NCBI GenBank assembly: GCA_002320665.1
Contig: DCKO01000092.1
Coordinates: forward strand, 1-41,289
Direction of reading: 5' to 3'
DNA: 41,289 nucleotides
Source: Micavibrio sp. UBA1672
Lineage (GTDB): Bacteria > Pseudomonadota > Alphaproteobacteria > Micavibrionales > Micavibrionaceae
In this document: one piece after another, positions 9,301 through 17,445 of the stretch
Layout of the letters: each line of letters begins with the position of its first letter
Position numbering within the stretch: the stretch's first letter is position 1
Notes under the pieces: model-generated
Told to the model about the DNA's origin: nothing
The model's database searches: none
Seen by the model: the letters and a program-made list of their open reading frames with translations, nothing else
Position numbers and translations under genes: made by a program

Positions 9301-9858
9301 ATTAGCGCCTCTCACCAGCTAAGTAATAGCGAAGAAAGCCTTAGTGTCATGATCTCCCCTTTAAAAGCAAGAGAGAATAACAGGTTCAAACGTGGCAATA
9401 TAACGCACAAATTATTGCAATTTTTGCCAGATATACCACAAAACAAGCGTAAAGACGCAGCTATATTATTCACAAACAAACACGCACAGGAACTATCTGA
9501 GACCATCCAAAGCGAAATAGTAGATGAGGTTATGCGCATTCTAGAACATCCCGATTACGCGCCTTTCTTTGCCGAAGGCTCACTTGCAGAAGTACCAACC
9601 ACAGGTTTTTCTTTGGATCAAAAAAATATTATTAACTCTCAGATCGACAGACTGGTTATCAAAGACGATACGATCTGGATTCTGGATTATAAATCAAATC
9701 GTCCACCACCGAAAACACATGATAAAATCCCTGAAATCTACCGAAAACAGATTAAAGCCTATAAAGATATCATCTCGCAAATTTATCCAGATCATAAAAT
9801 CAATTGTGGGTTGCTATGGACAGATGGCCCAAATCTTATGATTTTAGAGAAACTTTAG
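6310..9858 (+). CDS. addA: double-strand break repair helicase-nuclease AddA
   Basis: A 1182-residue UvrD/SF1A helicase fused to a nuclease, the motor subunit of AddAB. Motif I is VSASAGSGKTKVLTDRV (P-loop 36-43), motif II LVDEAQDTNPEQW (Asp433-Glu434), motif III VVGDLKQSIYSFQRA, motif IV near ISFRST, motif V IMTVHASKGLQAPIV and motif VI LLYVAMTRAADRLYI. The C-terminal PD-(D/E)XK domain has GNITHKLLQFLP, NSQIDRLVI and WILDYKSNR with Asp1126 and Lys1128, so both activities look intact. Its ATG directly follows the addB stop, consistent with equal stoichiometry. The length matches alphaproteobacterial AddA. Confidence 0.95.
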   Translation: MNQIVEKIDKHYNQTLNPDTLQRQASNPHESIWVSASAGSGKTKVLTDRVLRLLLPRSNGLPATKPHKILCLTFTKSAASEMELRIKNTLGHWAIMPDRNDNDTKSSLYHVLKNLLGDAPDNAQILAAKRLFPEVIDATSGLQIMTIHSFCQSLLSRFPLEAGISPNFTMLEEQKNQALLEQAQKYILSNAQNSASEFSKPLQNLSRFLNEDQFTHLIKSVCSERYQLQALLSKNWDHNTIYSKLCAYYDIKNGLEADMHLLEICSALTQEQEAKIKKAAYALLKGSGSSEPTYGQTILEWLNKATKERMNLYQSYRSVFITSSESIRKKGFPTKKTEDENLGITEILHKEAQRLIDAEATLKKIYSASGTRDLIHLGIGILKQYQKQKSRKGALDFDDLIIKTLELLTHQEKNFSSWVMYKLDQGLDHILVDEAQDTNPEQWKIIAAICDEFFHGYSARDDVERSCFVVGDLKQSIYSFQRAAPAEFLRMQKFLHEKISQAGKTNRSVALDISFRSTECILRIVDSVFAPENMQHAAGGELVHHTSFREGQAGRIELWPLFKTEKREAPPYWTPPIEKREYESSAAQLSAYIADNIAQWIENKETLPAYDRPINAGDILILVRTRTKLVDQLVRNLKNRNIPVNGADRMILGEHLAVEDLLALGKFALLPDDDLTLACILKSPFLNWSEEELFTLSYKRKKSLWHELNSFDETRLLELAQDTNTTYQVKEKLKKTHMWLSNIIEKSNHNVFEFFSYILNHPCPADQTSGLKAILYRLGNDAIDPLDEFLNITLNFSKNSIGGLQVFLDQQEHEETEIKRELEDSKSQVRIMTVHASKGLQAPIVILPDTIQNLSSQKYDRLLWPDKTKLNMPIWAANKDLQPQQYETLLEDYKIKQKEENMRLLYVAMTRAADRLYIAGHEGQRSSDDGSWYHLIRRAIEDDSTHEELKNGVLRIENSQTSTPDRKSDQKDAKDKKETLPDWAYKNASFAEETYKVISASHQLSNSEESLSVMISPLKARENNRFKRGNITHKLLQFLPDIPQNKRKDAAILFTNKHAQELSETIQSEIVDEVMRILEHPDYAPFFAEGSLAEVPTTGFSLDQKNIINSQIDRLVIKDDTIWILDYKSNRPPPKTHDKIPEIYRKQIKAYKDIISQIYPDHKINCGLLWTDGPNLMILEKL

Positions 9859-9908
9859 GCAGCCTGAACATTTAAAGGGCTTGATCAAATAAAAAAACCT
9901 CTATAAAC

Positions 9909-9927
9909 AGTAATGATAATGATTATT
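9909..9927. promoter_or_regulatory. Fur-box-like sequence upstream of the arsR-type gene
   Basis: The 19 bases AGTAATGATAATGATTATT match 15 of 19 positions of the classical Fur box (GATAATGATAATCATTATC), including the unbroken core AATGATAAT. It lies 86 bases before the ATG of the ArsR-family gene at 10014, in the only promoter region between addA and that gene. AT-rich context raises the chance of a random match. Confidence 0.42.
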
Positions 9928-9931
9928 ACAC

Positions 9932-9947
9932 ATTCAATAGTATGAAT
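9932..9947. promoter_or_regulatory. ArsR-type operator candidate (ATTCA-N6-TGAAT)
   Basis: A perfect inverted repeat with five-base arms and a six-base spacer lies 66 bases before the ArsR-family start codon and five bases after the Fur-box-like site. ArsR/SmtB proteins usually bind AT-rich imperfect palindromes of this shape and often repress themselves, so this is a plausible autoregulatory site. Confidence 0.42.
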
Positions 9948-10013
9948 ATAACAATATTATAAATAACTAATATTTTATATAGTAAGTTATACATTTTGTT
10001 GTAGAGTTTAAAA

Positions 10014-10358
10014 ATGATAAATATAGCAAAAATAGAAAAAAATGCTGAACAAGCAGTAACACTTCTAAAAGCATTATCAAATGAAAAGCGCTTGGCAATC
10101 ATTTGTGCTTTATATAAAGGGGAAAGAAGCGTAGGTGAACTGGAAGAAATAGTCGGCTTAAGCCAATCTGCCCTTTCCCAACATCTTGCCCGTTTAAGAA
10201 GAGACAAATTGGTAAGCACCAGACGCGAAGCACAAACTATATATTACTCCTTGAATGATTCAGGAACACAATCAATATTAGAATGCCTGCACGATATTTA
10301 TGTCTTACCAAACAGCTCACAAAATGATTTTTCTGCCCCCAAAAAAATAGCTAAATAA
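10014..10358 (+). CDS. ArsR/SmtB-family transcriptional regulator
   Basis: A 114-residue winged helix protein. Residues about 14-82 form the ArsR HTH: LLKALSNEKRLAIICALY, GERSVGELEEIVGLSQSALSQHL, ARLRRDKLVSTRREAQTIYYSL. No ELCVC metal box is present in the recognition-helix region. The two cysteines are Cys31 (before the SVGELE turn) and Cys91 in the C-terminal helix. In the sulfide/persulfide sensors BigR and SqrR one Cys occupies the same place as Cys31 and a second lies in the last helix, so a thiol-based sensor is possible; as I recall the family, Cys91 lies about six residues earlier than the usual second Cys. It is monocistronic, and its last eight bases overlap the 3' end of the convergent GT9 gene. 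Confidence 0.88.
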   Translation: MINIAKIEKNAEQAVTLLKALSNEKRLAIICALYKGERSVGELEEIVGLSQSALSQHLARLRRDKLVSTRREAQTIYYSLNDSGTQSILECLHDIYVLPNSSQNDFSAPKKIAK

Positions 10359-11295
10359 GCTGTCCTAACTTTTGAGATATGTCATCAATATGCAAATCAC
10401 ACAAATTTTGCTTTTGTAGTACCTCCACTTTCTTACCCAAAGGCCTATGCCTGACCGGATTACTATAACCGGAAAACAAGACCAAAGACGGACAGCCTGT
10501 AGGCGCAATCATATGCATCGGGCCAGTATCGTTCCCCAAGGCAAATTTTGCACCTTGCGCTAAAGTAATAATCTGAAATAACGACGTCTTACCTGTTAAA
10601 TCCAATGTATCAGGCGACAAGTCTTTAATCTTGGAGGTCACATCCTCATCCGCCGCCGTGCCAAGCAATACAGTCTGAATACCCTGACTTTGCAAGCCTT
10701 TCAAAACTTCTGCGTAATATCCCGGCGGCCATCTTTTTTGAGGATGTTGCGGCGAGCAACCCGGAACACACAGCATATATGTTTTACCCTCAAGCCCAAA
10801 TTCAGAAATATCTTCTTGAATCCAGCTCAAATCATCAACCTCAACATTATCAAGGCCAGCCTTACCCAAAGTCATAACATGCCCGTCAAAAGCATGCCCT
10901 TTGGTTCGCTCCGGTGATAAATTTGCATGAGAAGCCCCTTTGACTGCACCAACCCATTCGGGCTTTTTTTTCGCAGGAATAAGCCTGAAATAAAGCCCCG
11001 TACGATCATTATTCTGCAAATCATAAACACGTATAAAACCGCTATTCGCAAAAAACTTCCTTAACTCTAACCAGCCTTTGAAGTCAAAAAAACCAGGCTT
11101 ACTGTCCAGAATAATTTCATTGAAATAACCACTTTTCTCTGCCAAAGACTTAAATGCCTTGGTCGTCAATAACGTTATATGCGCATCCTTGTGGAAGTGT
11201 TTAATCGCCTTCATCGCCCCCAGAGCTTGCATAAAATCACCGAGAGCACTGAGTTTTATAACCAGAATTTTCTCATTACTATTTTTTTGCGCCAT
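10351..11295 (-). CDS. glycosyltransferase family 9 (heptosyltransferase-like)
   Basis: A GT-B enzyme of about 314 residues from the ADP-heptose:LPS heptosyltransferase family. The N-terminus ILVIKLSALGDFMQALGAM is the family signature for acceptor binding. CVPGCSPQHPQKRWP and the late ALGNDTGPMHMIAPTGCP with LVLFSGYSNPVRHRP form the nucleotide-sugar pocket. It probably adds heptose to the inner LPS core at the cytoplasmic face of the membrane. The start is uncertain: MAQKNSN at 11295 begins one base after the upstream stop, while a Met five codons earlier (11310) would overlap it by 14 bases. It is coupled to the GT4 gene upstream on the same strand. Confidence 0.88.
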   Translation of the reverse strand: MAQKNSNEKILVIKLSALGDFMQALGAMKAIKHFHKDAHITLLTTKAFKSLAEKSGYFNEIILDSKPGFFDFKGWLELRKFFANSGFIRVYDLQNNDRTGLYFRLIPAKKKPEWVGAVKGASHANLSPERTKGHAFDGHVMTLGKAGLDNVEVDDLSWIQEDISEFGLEGKTYMLCVPGCSPQHPQKRWPPGYYAEVLKGLQSQGIQTVLLGTAADEDVTSKIKDLSPDTLDLTGKTSLFQIITLAQGAKFALGNDTGPMHMIAPTGCPSLVLFSGYSNPVRHRPLGKKVEVLQKQNLCDLHIDDISQKLGQLI

Positions 11296-11296
11296 T

Positions 11297-12526
11297 TCAT
11301 TGTGCAGCATTAGATAATTCAGACTCCAATATAGCTTGTTTTGTTTTCTCGAAAGGCTCTGATTTCAAAGGTATAGAAATTTTTCCTTGCAGCAATTCCG
11401 CATACACATCCAGTGTTTTTTGCAGCATTCCCTCTTTAGAAAAATTCTCTGCAATATGCGCCATAGAACGCGTTGCAAGCACAACGCGCTGCGCATCATT
11501 TAGCATTAACACCTCATCCATCGCCTGTGCTAGCGCATCAGGATCTGCCGGCGGCACCAGCCACCCCGTATATCCGCGCACGATTGTCTCACGTGCCCCG
11601 CCATGATCAGTAGCAATAATAGGCCGCCCCATCGCTTGCGCCTCGGCAGGCACACGCCCGAACCCTTCTGGATCAGTCGAAGCTGAAATAACAATACTGG
11701 AAACCATATAGGCTGCTGGCATATCATGGCACTGATCGACTATACGCATCTGAGCCCCTAAATTTTGCTCTTCAATCAAATCTTCCAGTTCTTGACGATA
11801 TTCCGTGCGCCCTTGATCAGAGCCTAAAATCACACAAAAAACATCCTTACGATTAAGCCGTGCCATAGCCTCAATCAAAACATGATGCCCTTTCCACCGC
11901 GTTAAACGACCGGGCAATAAAACAACATTTGATCCATCCGGTATACGCCACGACCTGGAAAGCTCAATAATACGCTCCGGCGTAACTGTGGCAGGATGAA
12001 AACGCTCTAACGGAATGCCTCGGTGAATTAATCTAATGCGCTCTGGCTCGACCTCGTAATTATCAATCAGATATTTTGCAACATACTCTGAAATCGCAAT
12101 GATCAACTCGCCATGCGCAATCGAGCTATTATACGTCTTCTTAACCTCACCACTAATATTATAAGGCGCATGACACGTCGTAATAAAATGCGCATCCGTA
12201 TTCTGACAAGCCCGCCATGCACTCCACGCAGGTGCACGGCTTCTGGCATGCACAATGCCAACATTATGTTTTTTAATAAGGCGTCTCAAACGTCCTATAT
12301 TGCGCCACATCACAACCGGATTTTTACTATGGACAGGCATATTAATATGCTCTGCGCCAATGCGCGCAAGCTCGGAAACACGGTAACCACCATTGGACAC
12401 CACGATACTGCGCGCGCCGCTATTGACGATGGCTGCCGCCACATCAATGCAGCCCTGCTCTGCCCCGCCAGCACCAAGCTCAGGAATAATCTGCATAATC
12501 ACAGCTTGAGACGATTTATCATTCAT
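11297..12526 (-). CDS. glycosyltransferase family 4 (GT-B fold)
   Basis: A 409-residue retaining glycosyltransferase. QIIPELGAGGAEQGCIDVA opens the N-terminal Rossmann domain with its glycine loop. VHARSRAPAW and HAPYNISGE follow, then the C-terminal nucleotide-sugar domain begins at IRLIHRGIPLERFHP and VVLLPGRLTRWKGHHVLIEA. The catalytic E-x7-E motif is in PEGFGRVPAEAQAMGRPIIA, then ATDHGGARETI. The donor and acceptor cannot be deduced; a neighbouring heptosyltransferase points to LPS or another surface glycan. The start has no clear Shine-Dalgarno; another Met ten codons in (12496) also fits the fold. The promoter should lie in the 96-base divergent gap shared with the hydrolase gene. Confidence 0.88.
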   Translation of the reverse strand: MNDKSSQAVIMQIIPELGAGGAEQGCIDVAAAIVNSGARSIVVSNGGYRVSELARIGAEHINMPVHSKNPVVMWRNIGRLRRLIKKHNVGIVHARSRAPAWSAWRACQNTDAHFITTCHAPYNISGEVKKTYNSSIAHGELIIAISEYVAKYLIDNYEVEPERIRLIHRGIPLERFHPATVTPERIIELSRSWRIPDGSNVVLLPGRLTRWKGHHVLIEAMARLNRKDVFCVILGSDQGRTEYRQELEDLIEEQNLGAQMRIVDQCHDMPAAYMVSSIVISASTDPEGFGRVPAEAQAMGRPIIATDHGGARETIVRGYTGWLVPPADPDALAQAMDEVLMLNDAQRVVLATRSMAHIAENFSKEGMLQKTLDVYAELLQGKISIPLKSEPFEKTKQAILESELSNAAQ

Positions 12527-12622
12527 AATACAAGTAAGGTAATCTGGTTTTTAAGCTCTGGAAAGTCTTTTTCAAATGATTTATCAATGAATCTCCATAA
12601 AAACTGACCGTGAGAAAATATT

Positions 12623-13381
12623 ATGCCGGACACACAATACCTGATCAGCCCACAAGGTAACAAACTCGCTTACAAATACACGCCCACAAAAGACACGAAT
12701 TTACCGGCTATAGTATTTTTGGGAGGATTCAAATCAGATATGGAAGGCACAAAAGCGCTCTACCTCGAAGAAGAATGCGCCAAACGCGGACAAGAATTCC
12801 TGCGCTTTGATTATTCCGGCCACGGCATTTCCGGCGGAGAATTTGTTGACGGCACAATCGGATCATGGCTGGCAGATACACAAACCATGCTGGATAAAAT
12901 AGTGCAAAGCCCGAAAGTTATTCTTGTTGGCTCCTCTATGGGCGGCTGGATAGCTTTGCGCCTTTTACTCAAAAACCAAGCCCGCATCAAAGGCATGATA
13001 GGCATCGCCGCCGCGCCTGACTTCACTCGTGATATCAGGGCACAAATGACGCCCGAGCAACATAAACAAGTCGAAGAACAGGGCCGCCTCGAAGAGCCGA
13101 ATGACTACAGCGACGAGCCTTATATCTTCACCAAAGCCTTACTGGATGATGGAGAAGAACAATCCTTGCTGCATGAAACCTATGACAACACAATACCAAT
13201 CATTCTGATTCAGGGAAAGCTAGATGCAGACGTACCGTGGAAAAAAGCAGAGAAAATCAAGAACTGCTTCGGCCTGTCCAATGTAGAAATCACCTATATC
13301 GACGACGGCGATCACCGCCTGTCACGCGATGAGGATCTGAAAATTCTTGGCAAGCACGTTGGAAAACTAAGCAAGCCCTAA
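12623..13381 (+). CDS. alpha/beta hydrolase (ABHD10-like)
   Basis: A 252-residue alpha/beta hydrolase. IVFLGGFKSDMEGTKA carries the oxyanion strand, FLRFDYSGHGISGG is the usual strand-loop, and LVGSSMGGWIAL is the nucleophile elbow with Ser105. The acid is Asp201 in IQGKLDADVPW and the base His231 in DDGDHRLS, so the triad is complete. The GGF-SDM-GTKA pattern and length resemble ABHD10-type acyl-thioesterases and esterases, but the substrate is unknown. No signal peptide is seen, so it should be cytoplasmic. Its last four bases overlap the convergent gene at 13378. Confidence 0.85.
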   Translation: MPDTQYLISPQGNKLAYKYTPTKDTNLPAIVFLGGFKSDMEGTKALYLEEECAKRGQEFLRFDYSGHGISGGEFVDGTIGSWLADTQTMLDKIVQSPKVILVGSSMGGWIALRLLLKNQARIKGMIGIAAAPDFTRDIRAQMTPEQHKQVEEQGRLEEPNDYSDEPYIFTKALLDDGEEQSLLHETYDNTIPIILIQGKLDADVPWKKAEKIKNCFGLSNVEITYIDDGDHRLSRDEDLKILGKHVGKLSKP

Positions 13382-13977
13382 TAATTCATTCTTTTACCAT
13401 GCTTATGCCGAGAGCCTTTTTTGCTCTTCTTTGATTTGGACCCCCTGCCGAAAATCAAGCCGAATAAAAGACTAAAGAACAAATCAATAATATAAATTGC
13501 AACCACAATCGCAAAAGCGATAATCACAGCCTTTTGCTCCAACAAAAATCCGATATGACTTTGCAAAATCGCACGCTCTTCGGCCTTCTTCTTTTCCTGA
13601 ACCTTTGGCGGAATAACCTCACTACCGTCTTTTCCATCTTTTTGAGTAAACTCTTCTTCATAAGGCGCAGGCTCTACAGCCTCTAGCTCCTCGCCCATCG
13701 CTGAATCCGGTGACGCTGCCTCATCCGGCTCTTCCGGTTGCACCACAGGAATCATCTTGGCTATGTCCTCTAATGGGATGCTATCCTTAACCGTGTCTTC
13801 ATATTCCTTGAGCTTAATCTTCCACTCATCATGGGTCTCAGGATGATATTTCGACCATATCCACCCCGCATCAGAAAGCATAAATCCCTTCTCCTGATTC
13901 TGGGTAAATAGATAAACATCATGAGCCAAAAGCCCTAAAACAGGTAATAGAAGTAAGAAATAAAAAAATTTGCGCAT
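13378..13977 (-). CDS. two-TM protein with acidic loop and basic tail, unknown function
   Basis: I do not recognise this 199-residue protein. Residues 4-22 (FFYFLLLLPVLGLLAHDVY) form a membrane anchor. About 110 residues follow that are very acidic and proline-rich, and a second strongly hydrophobic segment sits at about 150-177 (AVIIAFAIVVAIYIIDLFF). The end is a Lys/Arg/His-rich tail (SKKSKKGSRHKHGKR). The layout suggests an inner-membrane protein with an acidic periplasmic loop and a basic cytoplasmic end. AGGAT is well spaced before the ATG at 13977, which supports the start. It converges with the hydrolase gene. Confidence 0.68.
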   Translation of the reverse strand: MRKFFYFLLLLPVLGLLAHDVYLFTQNQEKGFMLSDAGWIWSKYHPETHDEWKIKLKEYEDTVKDSIPLEDIAKMIPVVQPEEPDEAASPDSAMGEELEAVEPAPYEEEFTQKDGKDGSEVIPPKVQEKKKAEERAILQSHIGFLLEQKAVIIAFAIVVAIYIIDLFFSLLFGLIFGRGSKSKKSKKGSRHKHGKRMNY

Positions 13978-14118
13978 AGATTTATCCTGCTCGTGTCAAA
14001 AACTTTTTTCATACTATCAATAGTTATGTTTCAGGAAAAGGTACGACTTGCACTTTCAAACAGATATGTTTATGGTGCGCGGGCAGATTTTGAAGTACAA
14101 AATCAGCTTTCCTTACAA

Positions 14119-14206
14119 GGAGACGTGGCCGAGTGGTTTAAGGCGCACGCCTGGAAAGCGTGTTGGGCGCAAGCCCTCGCAGGTTCGAATCCTGTCGTCT
14201 CCGCCA
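14119..14206 (+). tRNA. tRNA-Ser (anticodon GGA)
   Basis: A full class II cloverleaf. The acceptor arms GGAGACG (14119-14125) and CGTCTCC (14196-14202) pair, with discriminator G14203 and an encoded CCA at 14204-14206. The D-loop has the TGGCCGAGTGGTTTAAGGC pattern. The anticodon stem is CACGC/GCGTG (14146-14150, 14158-14162) around loop CTGGAAA, giving anticodon GGA at 14153-14155 (reads UCC/UCU). A long variable arm and GGTTCGAATCC T-arm are typical of serine tRNA. No integrase or duplicated 3' end was seen nearby. Confidence 0.97.
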
Positions 14207-14344
14207 TTTAGATATAGTTTCATACAACTAAGTTAAAAACTCACATAGCAAAACATATGTGTGTATCTGCACATTAAATATCGTAATATGCTACGCGTTA
14301 TACTATCTTTATAGTTGCGGTCTCACCAACACCAACCAAAGAGT

Positions 14345-17032
14345 ATGAACAATCAAAAAACAAAGTTTAAATCTTTATTACCCCCGTTATTAATTCTCTT
14401 AACGGGCCTTATCTGTGCATCTGTGACAGCTCTTTATTTTTATCAATTAGAAAAAAATAAAGTCGAAGATAAGTTCATTCAACGTACCGAAGCTTTAACC
14501 AAGAATTTCCAGATTTATCTAGAGGATTACAACGACACTATACGCCTTATTAAGACGTTCTTTTTATCTTCGGATTATATTTCAAAAGAAGAATATGAAC
14601 TCTTAGCCATAGGAACATTACTATACAAAAACAATATCAATGGCATGTTTTTCGCTCCACACATCTCTTCGAAAAACCTTGATAAATACATAAATATTTT
14701 CAAAGAAAATCAAGATTTTGCACCGGAAACTTTATCCAGAAATAATAAAAACACACTCTATCCGGTTCATTTTGCCGAAGCCTATAGTATAAAACCTCTT
14801 GATTTGGGTATGGACCTTGGAAATATCCCCGAACTTGAAAAAGCACTGAATAAATCGGTTGAATTATCTGATTCAACTATTTCCAGACCCATTAAAATTA
14901 ACAATAGCAAAAAAGATCAGTTGTTCCTTTTTCATTCATTCTCGTACAAAGACCATGAAAGATATGCAAAACTTTTGGGAAACTATCACGCTGACACCGG
15001 AACTATAGGGTTACATTTCACCCTTACCGACATGATGATAGGATTCACAAGACTTAATCCTGCTAAAGATATTGAAATTGAGCTGAAAATGAAAACCGAG
15101 GATGGAAATTGGCTCCCACTATATAGCAATTTCACCAAACAGCCTTCCTTGTTATCCTTAGAAAAACATGGCTTTAAGGTATTGTCACAAAACTGGTCTA
15201 TGCACTTCAAAGCCAAAAACGAGGCTTATAAAGTAGAATCATGGGGCCAGTATTTTGTGTTTATCGCCGGCTTATTATTTTCAATAAGCTTATCATATTA
15301 CTACCATTTCCTTCTAAAAAAGCGCGAAGAAGACAAGATAATACAAGCGCAACTAAACGCGGAAGTTATAGAAAAAAACAGACTTAATGAACAGATGCAA
15401 ATCTATACAGATAAGTTGGAAGAGAGCAAATACAACCTGACTGAAATGAATAGAAATCTGGAAGAAGAAAAAAGAAAAGCTGAAAAAGCCAGTCAGGCAA
15501 AAAGCGAGTTTTTAGCTAATATGTCTCATGAACTCAGAACACCTTTAAACAGTATTATCGGAATGTCAAAAATATTACTTGAAGACATGGACGAGCAAAA
15601 ATCTGATTTTGATATGCTAGCTATTATCAATAAGTCCTCTTTATTACTTCTTGACATAGTCAATGACATACTGGACTTATCAAAGATAGAAGCCAAAAGT
15701 CTAACCCTTGAAAAAAGCCCTTTTGATTTCAATAATATAATTACCTCTATCACAGAAACTTATGCTGTGACAGCAAGCACTAAGGGTGCTACGCTGAATT
15801 ATAAATCTACAGACTTGCCATTTTTAATAGGCGATTCCTTACGTATAAGCCGCATACTGACAAATTTAGTCGGCAACGCCATAAAGTTCACAGAAAATGG
15901 TACAATTGATATTATTGTAAAAGATAAAAAAATTGATGATACACAAGTAGAAATTACTTGCTCTATCAAAGATACTGGCATTGGTATTCCTGAAGATAAA
16001 CTAGAAACAATTTTCCAAAAATTTACCCAAGCTGACGAAACAACAACCCGAAAATATGGCGGCACAGGCCTTGGCTTAGCTATTACAAAAGAACTCGTAG
16101 AGATGATGGATGGCGAAATTGGTGTAAAGAGTAAGGAGGGAGAAGGGTCTACATTCTGGTTTAAAATCATTTTTGAAACTTCAACCAACCTTCATCAGGA
16201 CCAAAGCCAGAATACATCTGATAAAAGCAGTATCACAGAAGATCATGAGGCAGAAAATTTAATATCTAGTGATGACGTTCGGATCTTGATTGCCGAAGAC
16301 CACGAGATGAATCAGGCTTTACTCAAGAAGTTACTTGAACGTGCTGGATTTGCCAGGTACGATTTGGCACAAAATGGACAACTAGCAGTTGATGCCTATA
16401 AAAATAATCACTATGACCTGATACTGATGGATTGCCATATGCCGGAAAAAAATGGTTATCAAGCTACAGAAGAAATTCGTGAGATTGAAAAAGAAACAAA
16501 AACACATATTCCGATCATAGCCTTAACAGCCGATGCTATGGCAGGCGCTAAAGAAAAGTGTCTTGAGGCAGGAATGGATCATTATCTAACAAAACCAATT
16601 GATTCAAATAAGTTCAGAGCAATATTAAACACCTACTTTGTTTTACCTGACTCAAAAAACAACAAAAAAACCCCTAAAACTAAGAAAAAAGAAGATAATA
16701 CCACTTATTTTGACAGCGAATTTTTAGAAGAATACGCAGATACACATGAAATAAAGCAACAATTGGTAGAAACATTTTTTAGAACTTCTGAAATTGATCT
16801 AAAAGAGTTACAATCCGAATGTGTTTCTGGGGATAATAATAATTGGGTGGAAATCAGTCATAAACTTAAGGGAAGCGCAGGAATGATTGGAGCTATTGAA
16901 ATGCAAAAACTATGTGCCACAGCTCAAACCATGCAAGACTGCAAAGAAGATGAAAGACTTGATATATATAACAAAATTTGTGATGTGTACAAAAAAACAA
17001 AGGATGTTATTAACCTATATTTAGCAGCATAA
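14345..17032 (+). CDS. hybrid sensor histidine kinase (CHASE-HisKA-HATPase-REC-Hpt)
   Basis: An 895-residue membrane kinase. TM1 is at about 11-34 (LLPPLLILLTGLICASVTALY). The periplasmic part (about 35-295) looks like a CHASE ligand-binding domain (FQIYLEDYNDTIRLIKTFFL, SSDYISKEEY). TM2 is at about 297-320. A coiled-coil linker leads to HisKA with FLANMSHELRTPLNSIIG (His395), then HATPase boxes NAIKFTENG, DTGIGIPEDK and GGTGLGLAITKEL. A receiver domain (VRILIAEDHEMN, LILMDCHMPEKNGY with Asp696, YLTKPID) is followed by an Hpt domain at about 805-895 with SHKLKGSAGM (His839). The protein can therefore run a full phosphorelay. ATG 14345 is chosen for the AAAGAG upstream. A response regulator and a GGDEF/EAL-like protein follow. 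Confidence 0.93.
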   Translation: MNNQKTKFKSLLPPLLILLTGLICASVTALYFYQLEKNKVEDKFIQRTEALTKNFQIYLEDYNDTIRLIKTFFLSSDYISKEEYELLAIGTLLYKNNINGMFFAPHISSKNLDKYINIFKENQDFAPETLSRNNKNTLYPVHFAEAYSIKPLDLGMDLGNIPELEKALNKSVELSDSTISRPIKINNSKKDQLFLFHSFSYKDHERYAKLLGNYHADTGTIGLHFTLTDMMIGFTRLNPAKDIEIELKMKTEDGNWLPLYSNFTKQPSLLSLEKHGFKVLSQNWSMHFKAKNEAYKVESWGQYFVFIAGLLFSISLSYYYHFLLKKREEDKIIQAQLNAEVIEKNRLNEQMQIYTDKLEESKYNLTEMNRNLEEEKRKAEKASQAKSEFLANMSHELRTPLNSIIGMSKILLEDMDEQKSDFDMLAIINKSSLLLLDIVNDILDLSKIEAKSLTLEKSPFDFNNIITSITETYAVTASTKGATLNYKSTDLPFLIGDSLRISRILTNLVGNAIKFTENGTIDIIVKDKKIDDTQVEITCSIKDTGIGIPEDKLETIFQKFTQADETTTRKYGGTGLGLAITKELVEMMDGEIGVKSKEGEGSTFWFKIIFETSTNLHQDQSQNTSDKSSITEDHEAENLISSDDVRILIAEDHEMNQALLKKLLERAGFARYDLAQNGQLAVDAYKNNHYDLILMDCHMPEKNGYQATEEIREIEKETKTHIPIIALTADAMAGAKEKCLEAGMDHYLTKPIDSNKFRAILNTYFVLPDSKNNKKTPKTKKKEDNTTYFDSEFLEEYADTHEIKQQLVETFFRTSEIDLKELQSECVSGDNNNWVEISHKLKGSAGMIGAIEMQKLCATAQTMQDCKEDERLDIYNKICDVYKKTKDVINLYLAA

Positions 17033-17063
17033 TGCTATGATTAAACTATAAAGTGTGAAAGAT

Positions 17064-17429
17064 ATGAAATTTTTAGTCATAGACGACGATGAACTTGTCA
17101 GAACAATGATATGTTCTGTTCTAAGAAACAGAAAATGCACCGTTTACGAGGCTGTAAACGGTGAAGAAGGTGTAAAGCTTGCAAAGGAACATTCACCAAA
17201 TTTTGTTATTACTGACATGCTAATGCCCGATAAAGAAGGCATACAAACAATCATAGAGATCAAAGCCTTAAATCCCGACATCAAAATTATTGCCATGTCC
17301 GGTGGTGGAGAGAAAAAAAATATGACTTTTCTGGAAATGGCTAAAAAAGTCGGCGCTCATAAATTACTCAAAAAACCTTTTAAGCCTTCCGAACTTTTTG
17401 AAACCATAAAAGAATTACTCGATAAATAA
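17064..17429 (+). CDS. single-domain response regulator
   Basis: A stand-alone receiver of 121 residues starting MKFLVIDDDE. The acidic pocket is in VIDDDE, the phosphoacceptor is Asp51 in FVITDMLMPDKEG, the switch Ser is in IAMSGGGEKK, and the conserved Lys is in LLKKPFKPSEL. It has no output domain, so it probably acts by protein contact, as in CheY- or Spo0F-like relays; the obvious partner is the Hpt of the kinase 31 bases upstream. A GTG three codons earlier (17055) is an alternative start. The SGGG switch loop is shared with the response regulator at 35059. Confidence 0.9.
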   Translation: MKFLVIDDDELVRTMICSVLRNRKCTVYEAVNGEEGVKLAKEHSPNFVITDMLMPDKEGIQTIIEIKALNPDIKIIAMSGGGEKKNMTFLEMAKKVGAHKLLKKPFKPSELFETIKELLDK

Positions 17430-17445
17430 CAAAACCTATTGGATC

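Noticed and set aside
12113..12607. 164-codon open frame antisense to the GT4 gene
   Set aside because: The minus-strand frame has all GT4 motifs; the plus-strand translation is rich in Arg, Asn, His and Cys with no domain, so it is a shadow.
13993..14236. Two overlapping open frames of 72 and 62 codons on the plus strand
   Set aside because: They run through the tRNA-Ser gene and have no family features; chance frames.
14119..14344. tRNA-Ser as a possible integration site
   Set aside because: No integrase, no repeat of the tRNA 3' end and no change of gene type was found next to it.
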